Below are positions 23,840 through 34,810 of a DNA stretch of 64,000 nucleotides, in pieces. The position numbers were made by a program, and so were the translations under genes. How positions within the stretch are numbered: the first letter of the stretch is position 1; the number at the start of each line of letters is the position of its first letter. The stretch is from Symsagittifera roscoffensis (taxonomy: Eukaryota; Xenacoelomorpha; Acoela; Convolutidae). The notes beneath the pieces are model-generated. The model searched no databases. It was not told where the DNA came from and worked only from the letters and a program-made list of their open reading frames with translations. The stretch spans positions 1 through 64,000 of the forward strand of contig NW_026971577.1 in NCBI RefSeq assembly GCF_963678635.1, read 5' to 3'.

Positions 23840-25461
23840 GGGGCAGGGTTGTGTGGTATATTCTCTACTTTAGTTATTTGCATCGCGTGGGGAAGAATAC
23901 GAACAGCGCTCAACGCACTCGCAGAAAGAGCACCCTGCGGGTGCTCTTTTTGCTCGAGAACTGTAAGTCGATTTAAATCTTACATATTTCGTCCGAAATT
24001 TAACTTTTTTTCTAGTTGTTCTCAGTTAAACTCCCATGATACCTCAAATTGTATTCCTGGAAGGGCATTTTTATAAGTCACTCTGTGGCTCGATCAATTA
24101 ACTACCAAATACGTTTTGATTTACGAAAAGGACTGTTTCAACGAAAACAAGTTTTCGGAAACAGTCCAAATTTTAAATTATGATCCCAAATACAAACAAA
24201 GAGAAATCTAATGCGTTGGTTAAACTTACAGAGCCCAGCCCATGTCTTTGTGTTTATTGACTGTTCAAACACATAACAACTATGTTAAAAACAATATTAT
24301 TAAAATAAAAACAAAACAAATAATCGAGAAAGAAATTTAAGTTTATCAAAAAAATATGCAAAAAAAATCACTTATTTCTTTTTTTCTCACAAAAACCTCA
24401 GTTTGAAAAAGATGATACCTGAGAGGCCCGTTTTGACGCGTTACTACAGTTTAGGCACGTTTTGACTTCGCAACTCACAATGATCGATTAACTTTTACGT
24501 TTGTTTTACAAACACGCTTTTTTTTACCACAATCAAAATTTCATTACTTCTAAACCTCTTGAACAAATTGATGAAAATTTTTGCATCAAAACTAACTTGT
24601 CAAGGGTTTTTGAGGTATATAAAAATTGTCTCCAGTTAAATAATGATTTTTTGGCTAATTTTTGAAAAAAAAATTAAAAAATTTGACAAAAAAAAATTTT
24701 TTTTTTTCAGATTTGGCGATCAAAAAGTGCCTTCTATGATGGACCAGCAAAAAATTTGTTTCTAGGTCATAAGTTTGGCTCACTAGGGTATACAAACTGG
24801 CAAAATGTTTATAATAAAAAAGTTTAGAAGAACAGTGATTTTTTGAAAAAAAAAGAAAAAAACGTAAAAAAATCAGTTTTTGGCGGGAAAATTCTCAAAA
24901 AATCAAAAATCAAGTTTTCTCTCTCTTTACTCCAATGAATTAATTCGGCCACGACAATCATTTTTTGTGATCAGTAAAAATGTCGAAAAACGACCGGAAC
25001 ATTGACTTTTTTGAAATTTGACAAAAAACTTCAAAAAAACCGCAAAAAAACATCAAAAATCTCGAAAAAATTGCTGAAAAAATTTTGGCAAACAATACAC
25101 CATTCGATTCCCTTAACTGTGCTTGTGTCCAAAAAAAACATCACTTTTTCGCATTTTCTCAACCAAAATTGATTTATTGGGGCATTTTTGAAAAAAATCG
25201 TGATTTTGACCAAAAAAAACGCCCCTTTTTCCCCAAAAAGTGCAACTCATAACATTATTTCGGAAAAACGCCTTCCCAAGTTATATCTTAGAATTTTGTC
25301 CTCTACCTACATGCAAAGTTTGAAGAAATTCTATACTGCCGTTTTCGAGAACTTGAATAATTTTTTTTTTTTCCTATTTAGGTATTTTTTCTAGTTGACC
25401 GGCAAGGAAACCCTACCCTTGCCTAAAGGATTCACAAAGCCGGACCGCGACGACCACCTAG
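23840..25461 (+). repeat. Array unit 12, family a (a head, B2 tail)
   Basis: Hairpin 23928-23946, palindrome 24130-24167 (the flank is AAAAGG rather than AAATGG). A small deletion lies near 24385 in the T-rich tract before CACAAAAACCTCAG. It is followed by the unrelated family-e unit, so the homogeneous block ends here. Confidence 0.85.
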
Positions 25462-27674
25462 CACCCTCAAGGTCACGTGTTGGATTTTTGTTTTTGGTAT
25501 TTTCTGAAAACAAAAGAGAGCGTGGTCATGCATCGACATCATGTGCTCAAGCAAATATGTGGACTTCTACGCATTCCCATTCGCAATGCGCCCTTCGGGC
25601 GCAAATGCCAATGCTCAACTAATTTTGCCAGGTGAAAAAAAATTTTTACAGAAAAATTCTGATAAATTTTAATTTAATATATCACCAAAAAACGCAAAGA
25701 AATCAAAGTGTGAAACAATCAAGTTTTTGCTATTACCGAGCATGCAGTGAGACTGATTTCGGCAAAAGTAAAAGAGAAAATGAAGGAAATGGAAAGAAAA
25801 AAACTGTTCAAAATAAGAACGCAACAACAAAAACTTATTTGATATCCGCTAATGTCATAATTCCGATCAGGCTGATTTCAGATTTTAAGCGTAGATTTTA
25901 CGGTTACAGCTGCTCTCTCTACAGGTCCCAGAGGGACCGAGTGAGCATCCTACCTCGATCCAGGATAACGGATAGTTGTTTTAAATTTTTCACAAAATAT
26001 TTTTTCACTAATGCTTGTTTTCAATACCTCATGAGAAGCTGTATAAATTTTTTAAAATTGATTTTTTTAATCAATGCTTCCAAGAACAACTGATGTTAGG
26101 CGGTTACAAATGCGGTTGGTGAAAACTAGTTAGGGATAATGATGAGAAAAATTGTAAGTTTTCAAATGAATTTAAAAACAGTTTTTTTCTTTTTTTCTTT
26201 TGTAAATCGGGAGAAATGAATCATTTTTTTTTAAGTTTTCCTCGCACCGCCCACTGTTCCTAAGAAATGAAGATTCCTGTTCTAGCCGTTTATAACACTT
26301 TGGCAGAAAAAACATCAATATGATGTAAAATGTTTTAAAAAAGAGAAAAAGTTAAAAATTATGTTTTTTTTAAAAAATCAAAAAATTGTAATTTTCAAAA
26401 TTGAAAAAAAGTAAAAAATAATTGCATATTACAATTCACCGTACCCAACTTAGTGGGTATAGCATTTTAAATTACCAAAAAATGTTGAAAATTGTAGATT
26501 TTATGAAGTTTTCATTTTGGCTATTTTTCCTTGTCGCCTCCACTTAAGGCACCTTTGAGCCAACTTGAGAAACTGGAACCTAAACAAGCTATACAGATAG
26601 TCTGAATGAGCCATTTTTAGCGTGATAACACGCCTGGAAGAAAAAAACTCCAGAAAAGAAAGAAAATTTTGAACTTTAACCTTTTTTCTTCTTCAAATGG
26701 CGATACTTAGAATAATTTTTCAGCTGAAAAGTTCAAAAAAAATCAAAAAATTCAAATTTTGAAAAAATTTTAAAAAAATCTCATCAGTCTGTTTATTGGA
26801 GTCTTCGAGGTTTTGGGAGATCTTATCTGGCGGCTAACAACAAAAGGATCACTTATTATAAAAATTTGAGAAAGGTCAAAAAAACATGTTTTTTCGATTT
26901 TTTTGACAGAATTCCGAAAGCAATATCTTGGCTAAAAACAAAAATGAGGGCCTAAAGTTAGTACAAACAGTACTCCCACATAAAGTACATTAGGTTGGAA
27001 ACAAAAAATTGACTCTGACTCAAAAATCGTATTTTAACTTTATTTCTGAACAAAAAATTGTAAAAAAATCAAAAATTAAAAAATTTTTTGAAAAAAACGA
27101 TTGTTTTGAAAAAGTGCCAATTTTTAGCTGAAACTTTTTATTTTAGCTAAGAAAGCCAGAGCAATGTTCTTTAAGCTCAAATAATTTAATTAAGCAAATT
27201 ATTTTTAAGTTTTTTCGTTAAAGGCTTTTATTTTGAAAAAGTATTCAAAAATGGGTAAAAAAAAGTCAAAAAAATTAATTTTCTCAGATTGAAAAACCTC
27301 CACTGCCATGATGATTAGTTCGTTCGATAGGACTGCTGAGATCAATTTAGACGTTTGTTCATAAGTATATCAAAATTTTTATTTATTTTTGAGAATTTAC
27401 CAAAATAAAAACTTTTCCCAAATTGGGCAAAAAGCCCAAATTAGCCCAAACACCTGTTAAAAATTGTTGGGTCAAAAAGTCACAAAAGGAAACCCCTATT
27501 CGTTTGACATTTTAGGGCCGCATGCAAAAAATTAGACCAATCTAACCTGACATTTTCGAGAATCGACTTTTTTGCAAAATTTCTCTATAGTCCATTTGAG
27601 GGATATTACTTGTACCGGTGGGGGCCCCTACCCCACCTCAAAAAATTTTGTAATGCTGGAACGCGGCCACCTAG
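25462..27674 (+). repeat. Array unit 13, family e, 2.2-kb outlier (e head, B6 tail)
   Basis: The head starts CACCCTCAAGGTCACG. The usual hairpin is replaced by a different sequence with the same shape at 25588-25602 (GCGCCC, TTC, GGGCGC). The 38-nt palindrome is absent. A GGTCCC-AGA-GGGACC hairpin sits near 25924 at a somewhat larger distance from the head. The body is unrelated to the others until the last 170 bp, where the shared GGCCGCATGCAAAAAATTA box and TTTTCGAGAA return. The tail B6 has GGTGGGG/CCCCACC. A 153-codon frame at 25632-26093 has no recognisable domain and is not called as a gene. Confidence 0.8.
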
Positions 27675-29302
27675 GTCAATCCTTTACCTGCGGTGCGTTG
27701 GTGTTTTTGGGTAAGTTTTTGCTGCGCGGACTGGGTGCTATCAGTTTGAGGCATGTGGCACTCTCAAAAAAGAGCACCCTGCGGGTGCTCTCTTTTTGCT
27801 CGAAAAGTAAATCTACTCACTTTTGTAAGTTTCATGACTTGTTTTTTTTATAATTTGTCCAATCAAAAGTTCTTAGTTACACTGTGAGACAAACCTAAAA
27901 CTGTTGTGTGGCTTGATTGTGTTTACAAGTCACTATGTGACTTGATCAGTCAATTATCAAATTTATTTAGATTCACGAAATGGACTGTTTCAACGAAAAC
28001 AAGTTTTCGTAAACAGTCCAATTTTTTTTACTTGAGATCACCAAAGCAAACAGAGAGAAATCAAATTCCTAGGTTATTATAATAGATCCCACTTTATGCT
28101 TTTGCGTTTATTACTGTTGGAACACAGAACAACGATCTTAAAGGTTTACTAATTAAAAAAAAAACACTTAAGAGAAAAATTTAAAAAAATTATCAAAAAA
28201 ATTTGCAAAAAAATCAAAAAAGCCTCCTCCAATATATCATAAAAAGCTTCATATTAAGGAAAGGATACCTGAGGAGCCCAATTTGACTCGTTTCAACAGT
28301 GTAAGCCTGTTTTGATATCAAAACAACAAACAAAAGTCGACTAAGTTTGGTGTTTGTTCGACATACACGAATTTTGATCAAAATCAAAAATCCATAACTC
28401 CTGAACTACTCAGATAAAAGAGACTTTCTTTTTTACATCAGAACAGACAAGTCAAGGGTTTTTCAGGTATTTGATAAAATTATCCAGTTAACATATAATT
28501 TTTGGTTAATTTTTGAAAAAAACTTGAAAAATTTGAAAAAATGATTTTTTTTTCACTTATGGCGTTCGAAAAGTGCCTTTTATGATGGACTAGCGAAAAA
28601 TTTGTTCTGAGGCCATAAGTATGACTTAATGTGGTATATAAAATAGCAAATTGGTTATAATAAAAAAATAAACAAGAACAATGACTTTTTTGAAAAAATA
28701 GAAAAAATAGTGAAAAAATCAGTTTTTGGCGGCGAAATTCTCAAAAAAATAAAAATCAAGTTTTCTCTTTCATCACTCCTATGAACTAATTCGGCCACGA
28801 CAACCATTTTTTGTCATCAGAAAAATTGTCGAAAAACGACTGGAACATAGACTTATCTGAAATTTGACAAAAAAAAATTCGAAAAAATGTCAAAAATCTC
28901 AAAAATTTCTTTTTCACAAAATTCCTTTCATAACGCCATTCAGACACTCAAACAGTGCCCATTCATTCGCTTGACCACAGTTTACCTCAATTTCTTGCAC
29001 AAAACAAAGTTAACGAGTCGTTTTTAGAAAAAAACGTGATTTTTCCCATTTTTGCCCCCCATTTCCCCCTGAAAGTCAACACATAACATTTTTTCGGGAA
29101 AAAGAAAAAGAATCGTATCCTTAGAATTTCGAGTTAGGGCCGCATGCAAAAAATAAAAAAATTCTGACGGACAGTTTTCGAGAAAGTAGATTATTTTTTC
29201 GCGACGGAGATACTATGTATCGGAGTAGAGGTCTTGAGACGGACGGGGCCCCTTCCCCTGTCCTCCCTGCTCTAAGACGCCGAAAAGCGGACGACCACCT
29301 AG
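27675..29302 (+). repeat. Array unit 14, family c (c head, B4 tail)
   Basis: Second copy of family c, close to the unit at 14071. Hairpin 27772-27790, palindrome 27982-28019 with the same TTTTCGTAAAC change, so that change belongs to the family. It lies 13.6 kb from its sister copy with other families between. Confidence 0.8.
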
Positions 29303-30925
29303 GGGGCAGGGTTGTGTGGTATATTCTCTACTTTAGTTATTTGCATCGCGTGGGGAAGAATACGAACAGCGCTCAACGCACTCGCAGAAAGAGCACCCTG
29401 CGGGTGCTCTTTTTGCTCGAGAACTGTAAGTCGATTTAAATCTTACATATTTCGTCCGAAATTTAACTTTTTTTCTAGTTGTTCTCAGTTAAACTCCCAT
29501 GATACCTCAAATTGTATTCCTGGAAGGGCATTTTTATAAGTCACTCTGTGGCTCGATCAATTAACTACCAAATACGTTTTGATTTACGAAATGGACTGTT
29601 TCAACGAAAACAAGTTTTCGGAAACAGTCCAAATTTTAAATTATGATCCCAAATACAAACAAAGAGAAATCTAATGCGTTGGTTAAACTTACAGAGCCGA
29701 GCCCATGTCTTTGTGTTTATTGACTGTTCAAACACATAACAACTATGTTAAAAACAATATTATTAAAATAAAAACAAAACAAATAATCGAGAAAGAAATT
29801 TAAGTTTATCAAAAAAATATGCAAAAAAAATCACTTATTTCTTTTTTTAAGTATCACAAAAACCTCAGTTTGAAAAAGATGATACCTGAGAGGCCCGTTT
29901 TGACGCGTTACTACAGTTTAGGCACGTTTTGACTTCGCAACTCACAATGATCGATTAACTTTTACGTTTGTTTTACAAACACGCTTTTTTTTACCACAAT
30001 CAAAATTTCATTACTTCTATACCTCTTGAACAAATTGATGAAAATTTTTGCATCAAAACTAACTTGTCAAGGGTTTTTGAGGTATATAAAAATTGTCTCC
30101 AGTTAAATAATGATTTTTTGGCTAATTTTTGAAAAAAAATTAAAAAATTTGACAAAAAAAATTTTTTTTTTCAGATTTGGCGATCAAAAAGTGCCTTCTA
30201 TGATGGACCAGCAAAAAATTTGTTTTTAGGTCATAAGTTTGGCTCACTAGGGTATACAAACTGGCAAAATGTTTATAATAAAAAAGTTTACAAGAACAGA
30301 GATTTTTTGAAAAAAAAAGAAAAAAACGTAAAAAAATCAGTTTTTGGCGGGAAAATTCTCAAAAAATCAAAAATCAAGTTTTCTCTCTCTTTACTCCAAT
30401 AAATTAATTCGGCCACGACAATCATTTTTTGTGATCAGTAAAAATGTCGAAAAACGACCGGAACATTGACTTTTTTGAAATTTGACAAAAAACTTCAAAA
30501 AAACCGCAAAAAAACATCAAAAATCTCGAAAAAATTGCAGAAAAAATTTTGGCAAACAATACACCATTCGATTCCCTTAACTGTGCTAGTGTCCAAAAAA
30601 AACATCACTTTTTCGCATTTTCTCAACCAAAATTGATTTATTGGGGCATTTTTGAAAAAAATCGTGATTTTGACCAAAAAAAACGCCCCTTTTTCCCCAA
30701 AAAGTGCAACTCATAACATTATTTCGGAAAAACGCCTTCCCAAGTTATATCTTAGAATTTTGTCCTCTACCTACATGCAAAGTTTGAAGAAATTCTATAC
30801 TGCCGTTTTCGAGAACTTGAATAATTTTTTTATTTTCCTAATTAGGTATTTTTTCTAGTTGACCGGCAAGGAAACCCTACCCTTGCCTAAAGGATTCACA
30901 AAGCCGGACCGCGACGACCACCTAG
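29303..30925 (+). repeat. Array unit 15, family a (a head, B2 tail)
   Basis: Last complete unit. Hairpin 29391-29409, palindrome 29593-29630. Near-identical to the block 18967-25461 although separated from it by a family-e and a family-c unit. Confidence 0.85.
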
Positions 30926-30989
30926 TTGACCGGCAAGGATACCCTACCCTTGCTTAAAGGATTCACAAAGCCGGACCGCGACGACCACC
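30926..30989 (+). repeat. Solitary B2 tail block at the right edge of the array
   Basis: A second copy of only the family-a tail (TTGACCGGCAAGG to GACGACCACC), directly after the previous CCACCTAG. It has two small changes (AAGGATACCC, GCTTAAAGG) and lacks the final TAG: the sequence runs CCACC-AAGG. In every intact family-a unit this block is also preceded by CTAG. A deletion between CTAG copies would explain it. Confidence 0.8.
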
Positions 30990-32157
30990 AAGGTCGCTGA
31001 CTTCAGAAACTTGCCGTTTCAAAACTGGTAGACAAAACTGGTAGAGTTTCTTGGAACTCGTTTAAGCATCTTCATAGCTGAAGGCTCTAATGCGCTTAGT
31101 TTCCTATGGTTTTTAAGCGAACCAAAACGAAAGACTTCCCGATAGCTACAAACAGAGATTGAATTACAGATGTTTTAATTAATATAAATTGCGAGTAAAT
31201 GAAATGATAAAATTATGGGAAAAATGACTTGTGTTTTTAATTGAGTTAACATGTGAACAAAAAAATCCTATTATTAAAAAACATTCTAATTCGCTCTAAC
31301 AACACCTTTAAATTTACCAAAAAGTCAATGAAAAGAGGACATGTATGAACGATGAGTTAAGCATCCTCAGACAAAGCTATGAAAACAAATCAGCAAATAT
31401 ATCAATTATTTTAGCAACAGCAATGTTGATATCTTCATTGTTACGAATTTCGAAGAAAGTAAAGAACATATATGCTCGGGGTGGTTTTCTTATTCAGACC
31501 AATTCTTAGAAATATTTCCCCCGAGAGATCGATCCATGGATCTTCGTAGTCCCAGAAGGGACGAGTTCACAACTAGACTATCCTGACTTATAAATTGCTG
31601 TGAAACGCTCACTAATATACTTATGTGACAATACAAGCGCTGAGATACTTTGGAGCTGAAAGTTAAATGCAGTTTTTTAGCGTGGCGAATTATCTCGCAC
31701 CACAAAATCGTTCCAAATTCAATTGAGGCAGGCTACTTGGTCTTAATAATTGCATACACAATTATGCACATGTGTGATAGAGGGTTCCCAAGAAACGTAC
31801 CGGGCCCTTAATCTAAAAAGTGCCTCAAAAAATTTATTGCTTTGATGATGTCAATTCAAGTATCGAATAAGTTTGCGCGATTGAGGCAGGTTATTAACGT
31901 TTGAAAAAAGGTTTAAAATGACCGACCGGCGCATTTTGAATTAGCCAATTGCGTTATTTCTCTGATATTAATGTAATTTCTGACCCCTCTCTCACACTTG
32001 GTTTTTACCGGGACCCATCAATCAAACTTGTACCCACGATGCTTAATATTCAGCATAAAATAAGGAGTGTGTCCGCAATATTTCAGTAACCAAAAACTAT
32101 TCGAGACCTGGACAGTCGGAACATTCAGAACCCTGATACGAGCAGTCTTATTAACTT
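30990..32157. other. Flank right of the array, no recognised gene
   Basis: AT-rich, apparently unique sequence. A 71-codon minus-strand frame at 31490-31705 has no recognisable domain. Nothing else stands out. Confidence 0.4.
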
Positions 32158-32275
32158 ATACAACTGCCAAACTGCAAATCAATTCAACTTTCATCATTGA
32201 TCTTATATATTTTTCAAGAGTTTCAACGCAGAAAATGATCGCTCTGCCATTTGCGATAGATAGTGTTGTCGCAAA
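32158..32275 (-). pseudogene. Decayed hAT transposase C-terminal (dimerisation) fragment
   Basis: On the minus strand the frame reads AERSFSALKLLKN, a close match to the hallmark motif of the hAT dimerisation domain. After a one-base shift it continues as YIRSMM and then SLAVV, matching the following part of the domain. The frameshift, nearby stops and missing rest of the transposase show that this is a dead fragment. It is separate from the hAT copy at 34171. Confidence 0.65.
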
Positions 32276-32481
32276 ATTTTGTGAAAGGCGTTATATCCCG
32301 ACACAGATAACACACACCATTGCAGTTGTCTAATGCCTGTTATGTTACTTGGTAAAGTAGCAAGTTCCCTTTTTTGCCATTAGTCAGTACAAGCTTTTTT
32401 AAAGTTTCGATGGATCCCACACTATAGAAGACTTCAAAAATTTTCCTTGAAATGGAGTTGCTCTAAATTTTCAATAAAACT
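32276..32481. other. Short intergenic stretch
   Basis: AT-rich sequence between the hAT fragment and the small ORF. No feature recognised. Confidence 0.4.
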
Positions 32482-32703
32482 TCAAATTGTTATTTTCCGA
32501 GGTGGGGCTTTGTTCGAAAAGAGCAAAAGATCTCTGCAGGATATGAGACTGACTGGTTTTGTTACACTTGACAGATCAAGTGTCGATGTTTCGGTTGCCA
32601 TACTGTTGTCAAGAACAGGAAGAGATCCAATGCCCCAAACGTCCTGTGTACAATCAATGTCAACTGGCGCCCCGTGAGGCATGTTATTTTCATCATCAGA
32701 CAT
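32482..32703 (-). CDS. Possible small gene or first exon, 73 codons, unknown function
   Basis: The frame starts MSDDENNMPHG and ends APPRKITI followed by a stop. I chose this ATG because, reading on the minus strand, a strong TTTTTCAG acceptor-like site lies about 13 bases upstream (32717-32727), followed by ATCAATCAAAAAA and then ATG. That is the layout of a spliced or trans-spliced 5' end. The protein is acidic at its start and has no recognisable domain. The true product could be longer if a donor site inside the frame is used. The hAT fragment lies just downstream on the same strand, so it may also be a transposon remnant. Confidence 0.35.
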   Translation of the reverse strand: MSDDENNMPHGAPVDIDCTQDVWGIGSLPVLDNSMATETSTLDLSSVTKPVSLISCRDLLLFSNKAPPRKITI

Positions 32704-33509
32704 TTTTTTGATTGATCTGAAAAAGTCAATTAATACGGGTACTAAAAAGAAACACTTTATTCGCCAGTTCAAAATATCTTCAAATATACAAGTATAAGTC
32801 AAACTGTTATATGTGTAACCGTCGTTCAATCAAGTAGCATTTGAGAATAAGAATGGTAGGGTCTGTAGCCAATTAGCGGTTCGCTTAGGACATGGAACTT
32901 CAAGATCGTTACAACTTAACGGCTATTACCAAAATATTTCTTCGTCTCTAGATAGAAAAAAAAACACGTTATTTGCCAGTTGAAAGTATCTTCAAATGTA
33001 AATCATATTATGATTATTATTGTCAAATACAGTAAAAATATTGAATACAAATCTTTAGCATTTAAATAATTATATCAATCTTGAGGAACTTTCACTTAAA
33101 AAAATTGAAATCTGTGCACAAAATTTTCCATAGGTTGCCACCGTTAGATCTTCTTTAAATAAAAGTAAATAAATATTCTTTTTTATCGTTTTTGCTTTTC
33201 TGTCAGTACGGATATTCTTGAAAACGATTTTGCTATCTGTAACCTGTTCAAAGACTTATTTTAAAAAAGAGTTTTCAATAACGGGTTCATAGTTGCGTGA
33301 ACAATTAGCTAGAGCAAGAATTCTTATCTAGCAAATACCAAATTCAAAAGCAAGGACAATCATTGTCAGGAATCCACAGAAAAATCTTAAACTACTGGCT
33401 TATTAAAATTGTCTTTGTACCCTTCAATATTCAGGAAAAATTTCCCCAGCAAGCTGTTATTGGGATCATAATTTGGAAAGCATATCACAAAACATCACAG
33501 AGCATGTGC
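32704..33509. other. AT-rich spacer before the LINE
   Basis: No gene recognised. Composition changes sharply to GC-rich near 33510, where the LINE sequence begins. Confidence 0.4.
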
Positions 33510-33561
33510 AATCACGACGCCGCCTTCCAGTGGTGGATCCGACATCTTGGGCCCCACCAAG

Positions 33562-34170
33562 ATGCAAATGGCGTCAAGCCCCCCCTCCCATTGGGTCGGG
33601 AGAAGCTCAGAAGTCTCCGGGTTTTCGGTTACGGAGCGTCTGAAGCCGGCCAGGCTGCTCCGTCTGCTCATCCTTATACTACTACTCCGCTCCGGCATTA
33701 ATCCAAACCCTGGTCCAGGGCCTTACTTTTGCTCCCCTTGCTCTTTCCGCATCAAACGCACCCAGCCCAGTGTCTGGTGCCACATCTGTGGTTACATTCA
33801 CCTTAAATGTAGTGGTCTTACCCACCTTAACCAACACCACCCTGACTACTATTGCCCTACCTGTACCTCTACCTACATTTTACCTCCCCCAGGCACCAGG
33901 TCCTCTAACTTGACCATCCCCAACTCCCAAACTTGTTCAACTTCCCTAACCGCCCCCCAACCCCACCTCCCTAACCCCCCTCCCCCTCCCACCCTTCCCA
34001 CCTCCTCGAAAAATAATTCCTCCTCCCAAAATCGCGCAAATCGTAATCGTGTAAATAGTGTAAATAACTCAAGTTCAAACAACCATTTTAATCATACTGC
34101 TGTTAATAATGTAAATAGTTCACCACACCCCGCCAAAGGCCTTTTAAAAATCCTACAATTTAATTGCAAC
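33562..34170 (+). pseudogene. LINE ORF, N-terminal part with PHD-like zinc finger
   Basis: From the ATG at 33562 the frame has a leucine-rich segment (about residues 30-43). It is followed by SGINPNPGP (residues 44-52), which resembles the NPGP end of 2A-like peptides found near the start of several LINE proteins. Residues 57-105 have Cys/His spacing of a PHD finger (FCSPC, WCHIC, HLKC, YYCPTC). A proline- and then asparagine/serine-rich linker leads into LLKILQFNCN, the start of the APE-type endonuclease. There the frame is broken by the hAT insertion. An internal Met at 33568 could also be the start. Confidence 0.7.
34163..34170. repeat. Target-site duplication of the hAT element (left)
   Basis: attgcaac, repeated exactly at 60478-60485 on the other side of the hAT copy. 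Eight base pairs is the standard hAT duplication length. Removing one copy and the insert rejoins the LINE frame from FNCN to GISGKAP. Confidence 0.9.
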
Positions 34171-34302
34171 CAGGGATGTCGAATACTCGGATTTTTTGAT
34201 ATTCGTTATTCGCCGCGGCCCAACTATTCGATATTCGACTTCGGCCGAATAGTGCCCTTACTATTCGGATTCGGCTTCGGCCAAATGTTACTACTCGAAC
34301 AA

Positions 34303-34653
34303 CTATTCGGATATTTGGTTATTTTCCAGAAAAGCGAAAATGTCAAACTCATCTAATTGGCAATTGTTATTGAACTCTGCAAAAGACAAACCTTCTTCCA
34401 CAGCCACATATTGATGATCATTAGACGCCACCTGTGTGGCACTTTCGGGTTCAACAGCGAACTTTCGAATTGTTTCAAAAAAACTCCCCGATTTATTAAT
34501 CAGGGCAGTGATAACAGGATTGTTATCAATCCACTTACCCAAAACAGTGCGAATTGGAGAATTAAGAGCTGGTTCCATATGTGCCAAATGATTAAGAAAT
34601 TTTATAACTTTCACAGCTAACGCAGCATCAGACTTGTTGCTTTGCAGAGCCAA
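34303..34653 (-). pseudogene. Transposon-derived ORF remnant, 116 codons
   Basis: A minus-strand frame within the hAT copy, with AALAVKVIKFLNHLAHM near its start and an acidic C-terminus. It overlaps the upstream frame at 34628-34810 in another phase, so the two look like parts of one protein joined by a frameshift or intron loss. No RNase-H-like catalytic motifs are visible. Probably the leftover ends of a deleted transposase gene. Confidence 0.4.
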
Positions 34654-34810
34654 TACTCTTAATCAAAACATTGCATTTAATGCACTTTCTTCCTTCCGTT
34701 TTTCTACCACCTCGATATTCCACAAGAAACTTTTCATGCCATTTTGCCACTCCTTTTTCTTTTCTATACTCGCACTCGGCAGCGACATCAGACTCTTCTA
34801 CATTAGCCAT
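34628..34810 (-). pseudogene. Transposon-derived ORF remnant, N-terminal part
   Basis: Begins MANVEESDVAAECEY and contains KWHEKF followed by KCIKCN. The Cys-x2-Cys pair could be half of a BED-type zinc finger of a hAT transposase. The His part is missing because the frame ends soon after. The assignment rests mainly on its location inside the hAT termini. Confidence 0.35.

Larger units (their letters stand above)
4708..30989 (+). repeat. 26-kb tandem array of mixed 1.6-kb structured non-coding units
   Basis: About sixteen head-to-tail units, 1597-1640 bp each except one of 2213 bp. Each complete unit starts directly after CCACCTAG and ends with CCACCTAG. Within each, a GC-rich head carries a terminator-like hairpin and the tail carries a second stem-loop. 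A 38-nt palindrome about 300 nt from the start is present in all but the 2213-bp unit. The body is AT-rich with no frame above 153 codons. Heads fall into five kinds (here a to e) and tails into six (B1 to B6). Several units are near-identical copies while others are diverged families, so this is not a simple homogenised satellite. No transposase, rep, reverse transcriptase or recombinase is encoded. The 3' CTAG recalls Helitron ends, but other Helitron hallmarks are missing. Class unknown. Confidence 0.9.
33510..34170 (+). mobile_element. LINE (non-LTR retrotransposon), 5' fragment
   Basis: GC-rich segment holding the start of a LINE coding region. It is interrupted at 34170 by the hAT element and resumes at 60486. 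The left boundary is set by the composition change and is approximate. The 3' part is cut again at 61029 by another element, so reverse transcriptase sequence, if retained, lies outside the window. The endonuclease type and PHD-like finger suggest a Jockey/CR1-like group, not resolved further. Confidence 0.75.

Noticed and set aside
25632-26093. 153-codon frame in the family-e unit as a gene
   Set aside because: Lysine- and phenylalanine-rich composition follows the AT-rich DNA. No domain, no homologue in other units, and it crosses a hairpin.
5972-30925. Array units as Helitrons (3' CTAG, hairpin near the end)
   Set aside because: The 5' ends do not begin with TC, the base after CTAG is not consistently T, the stem is about 40 rather than 10-12 nt from the end, and no Rep/helicase is present. 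Kept only as a weak analogy.
4708-30989. Array as an integron-like cassette array or CRISPR
   Set aside because: No integrase or cas genes, and no attC core sites or short repeat-spacer structure. The 1.6-kb period and eukaryotic context do not fit.
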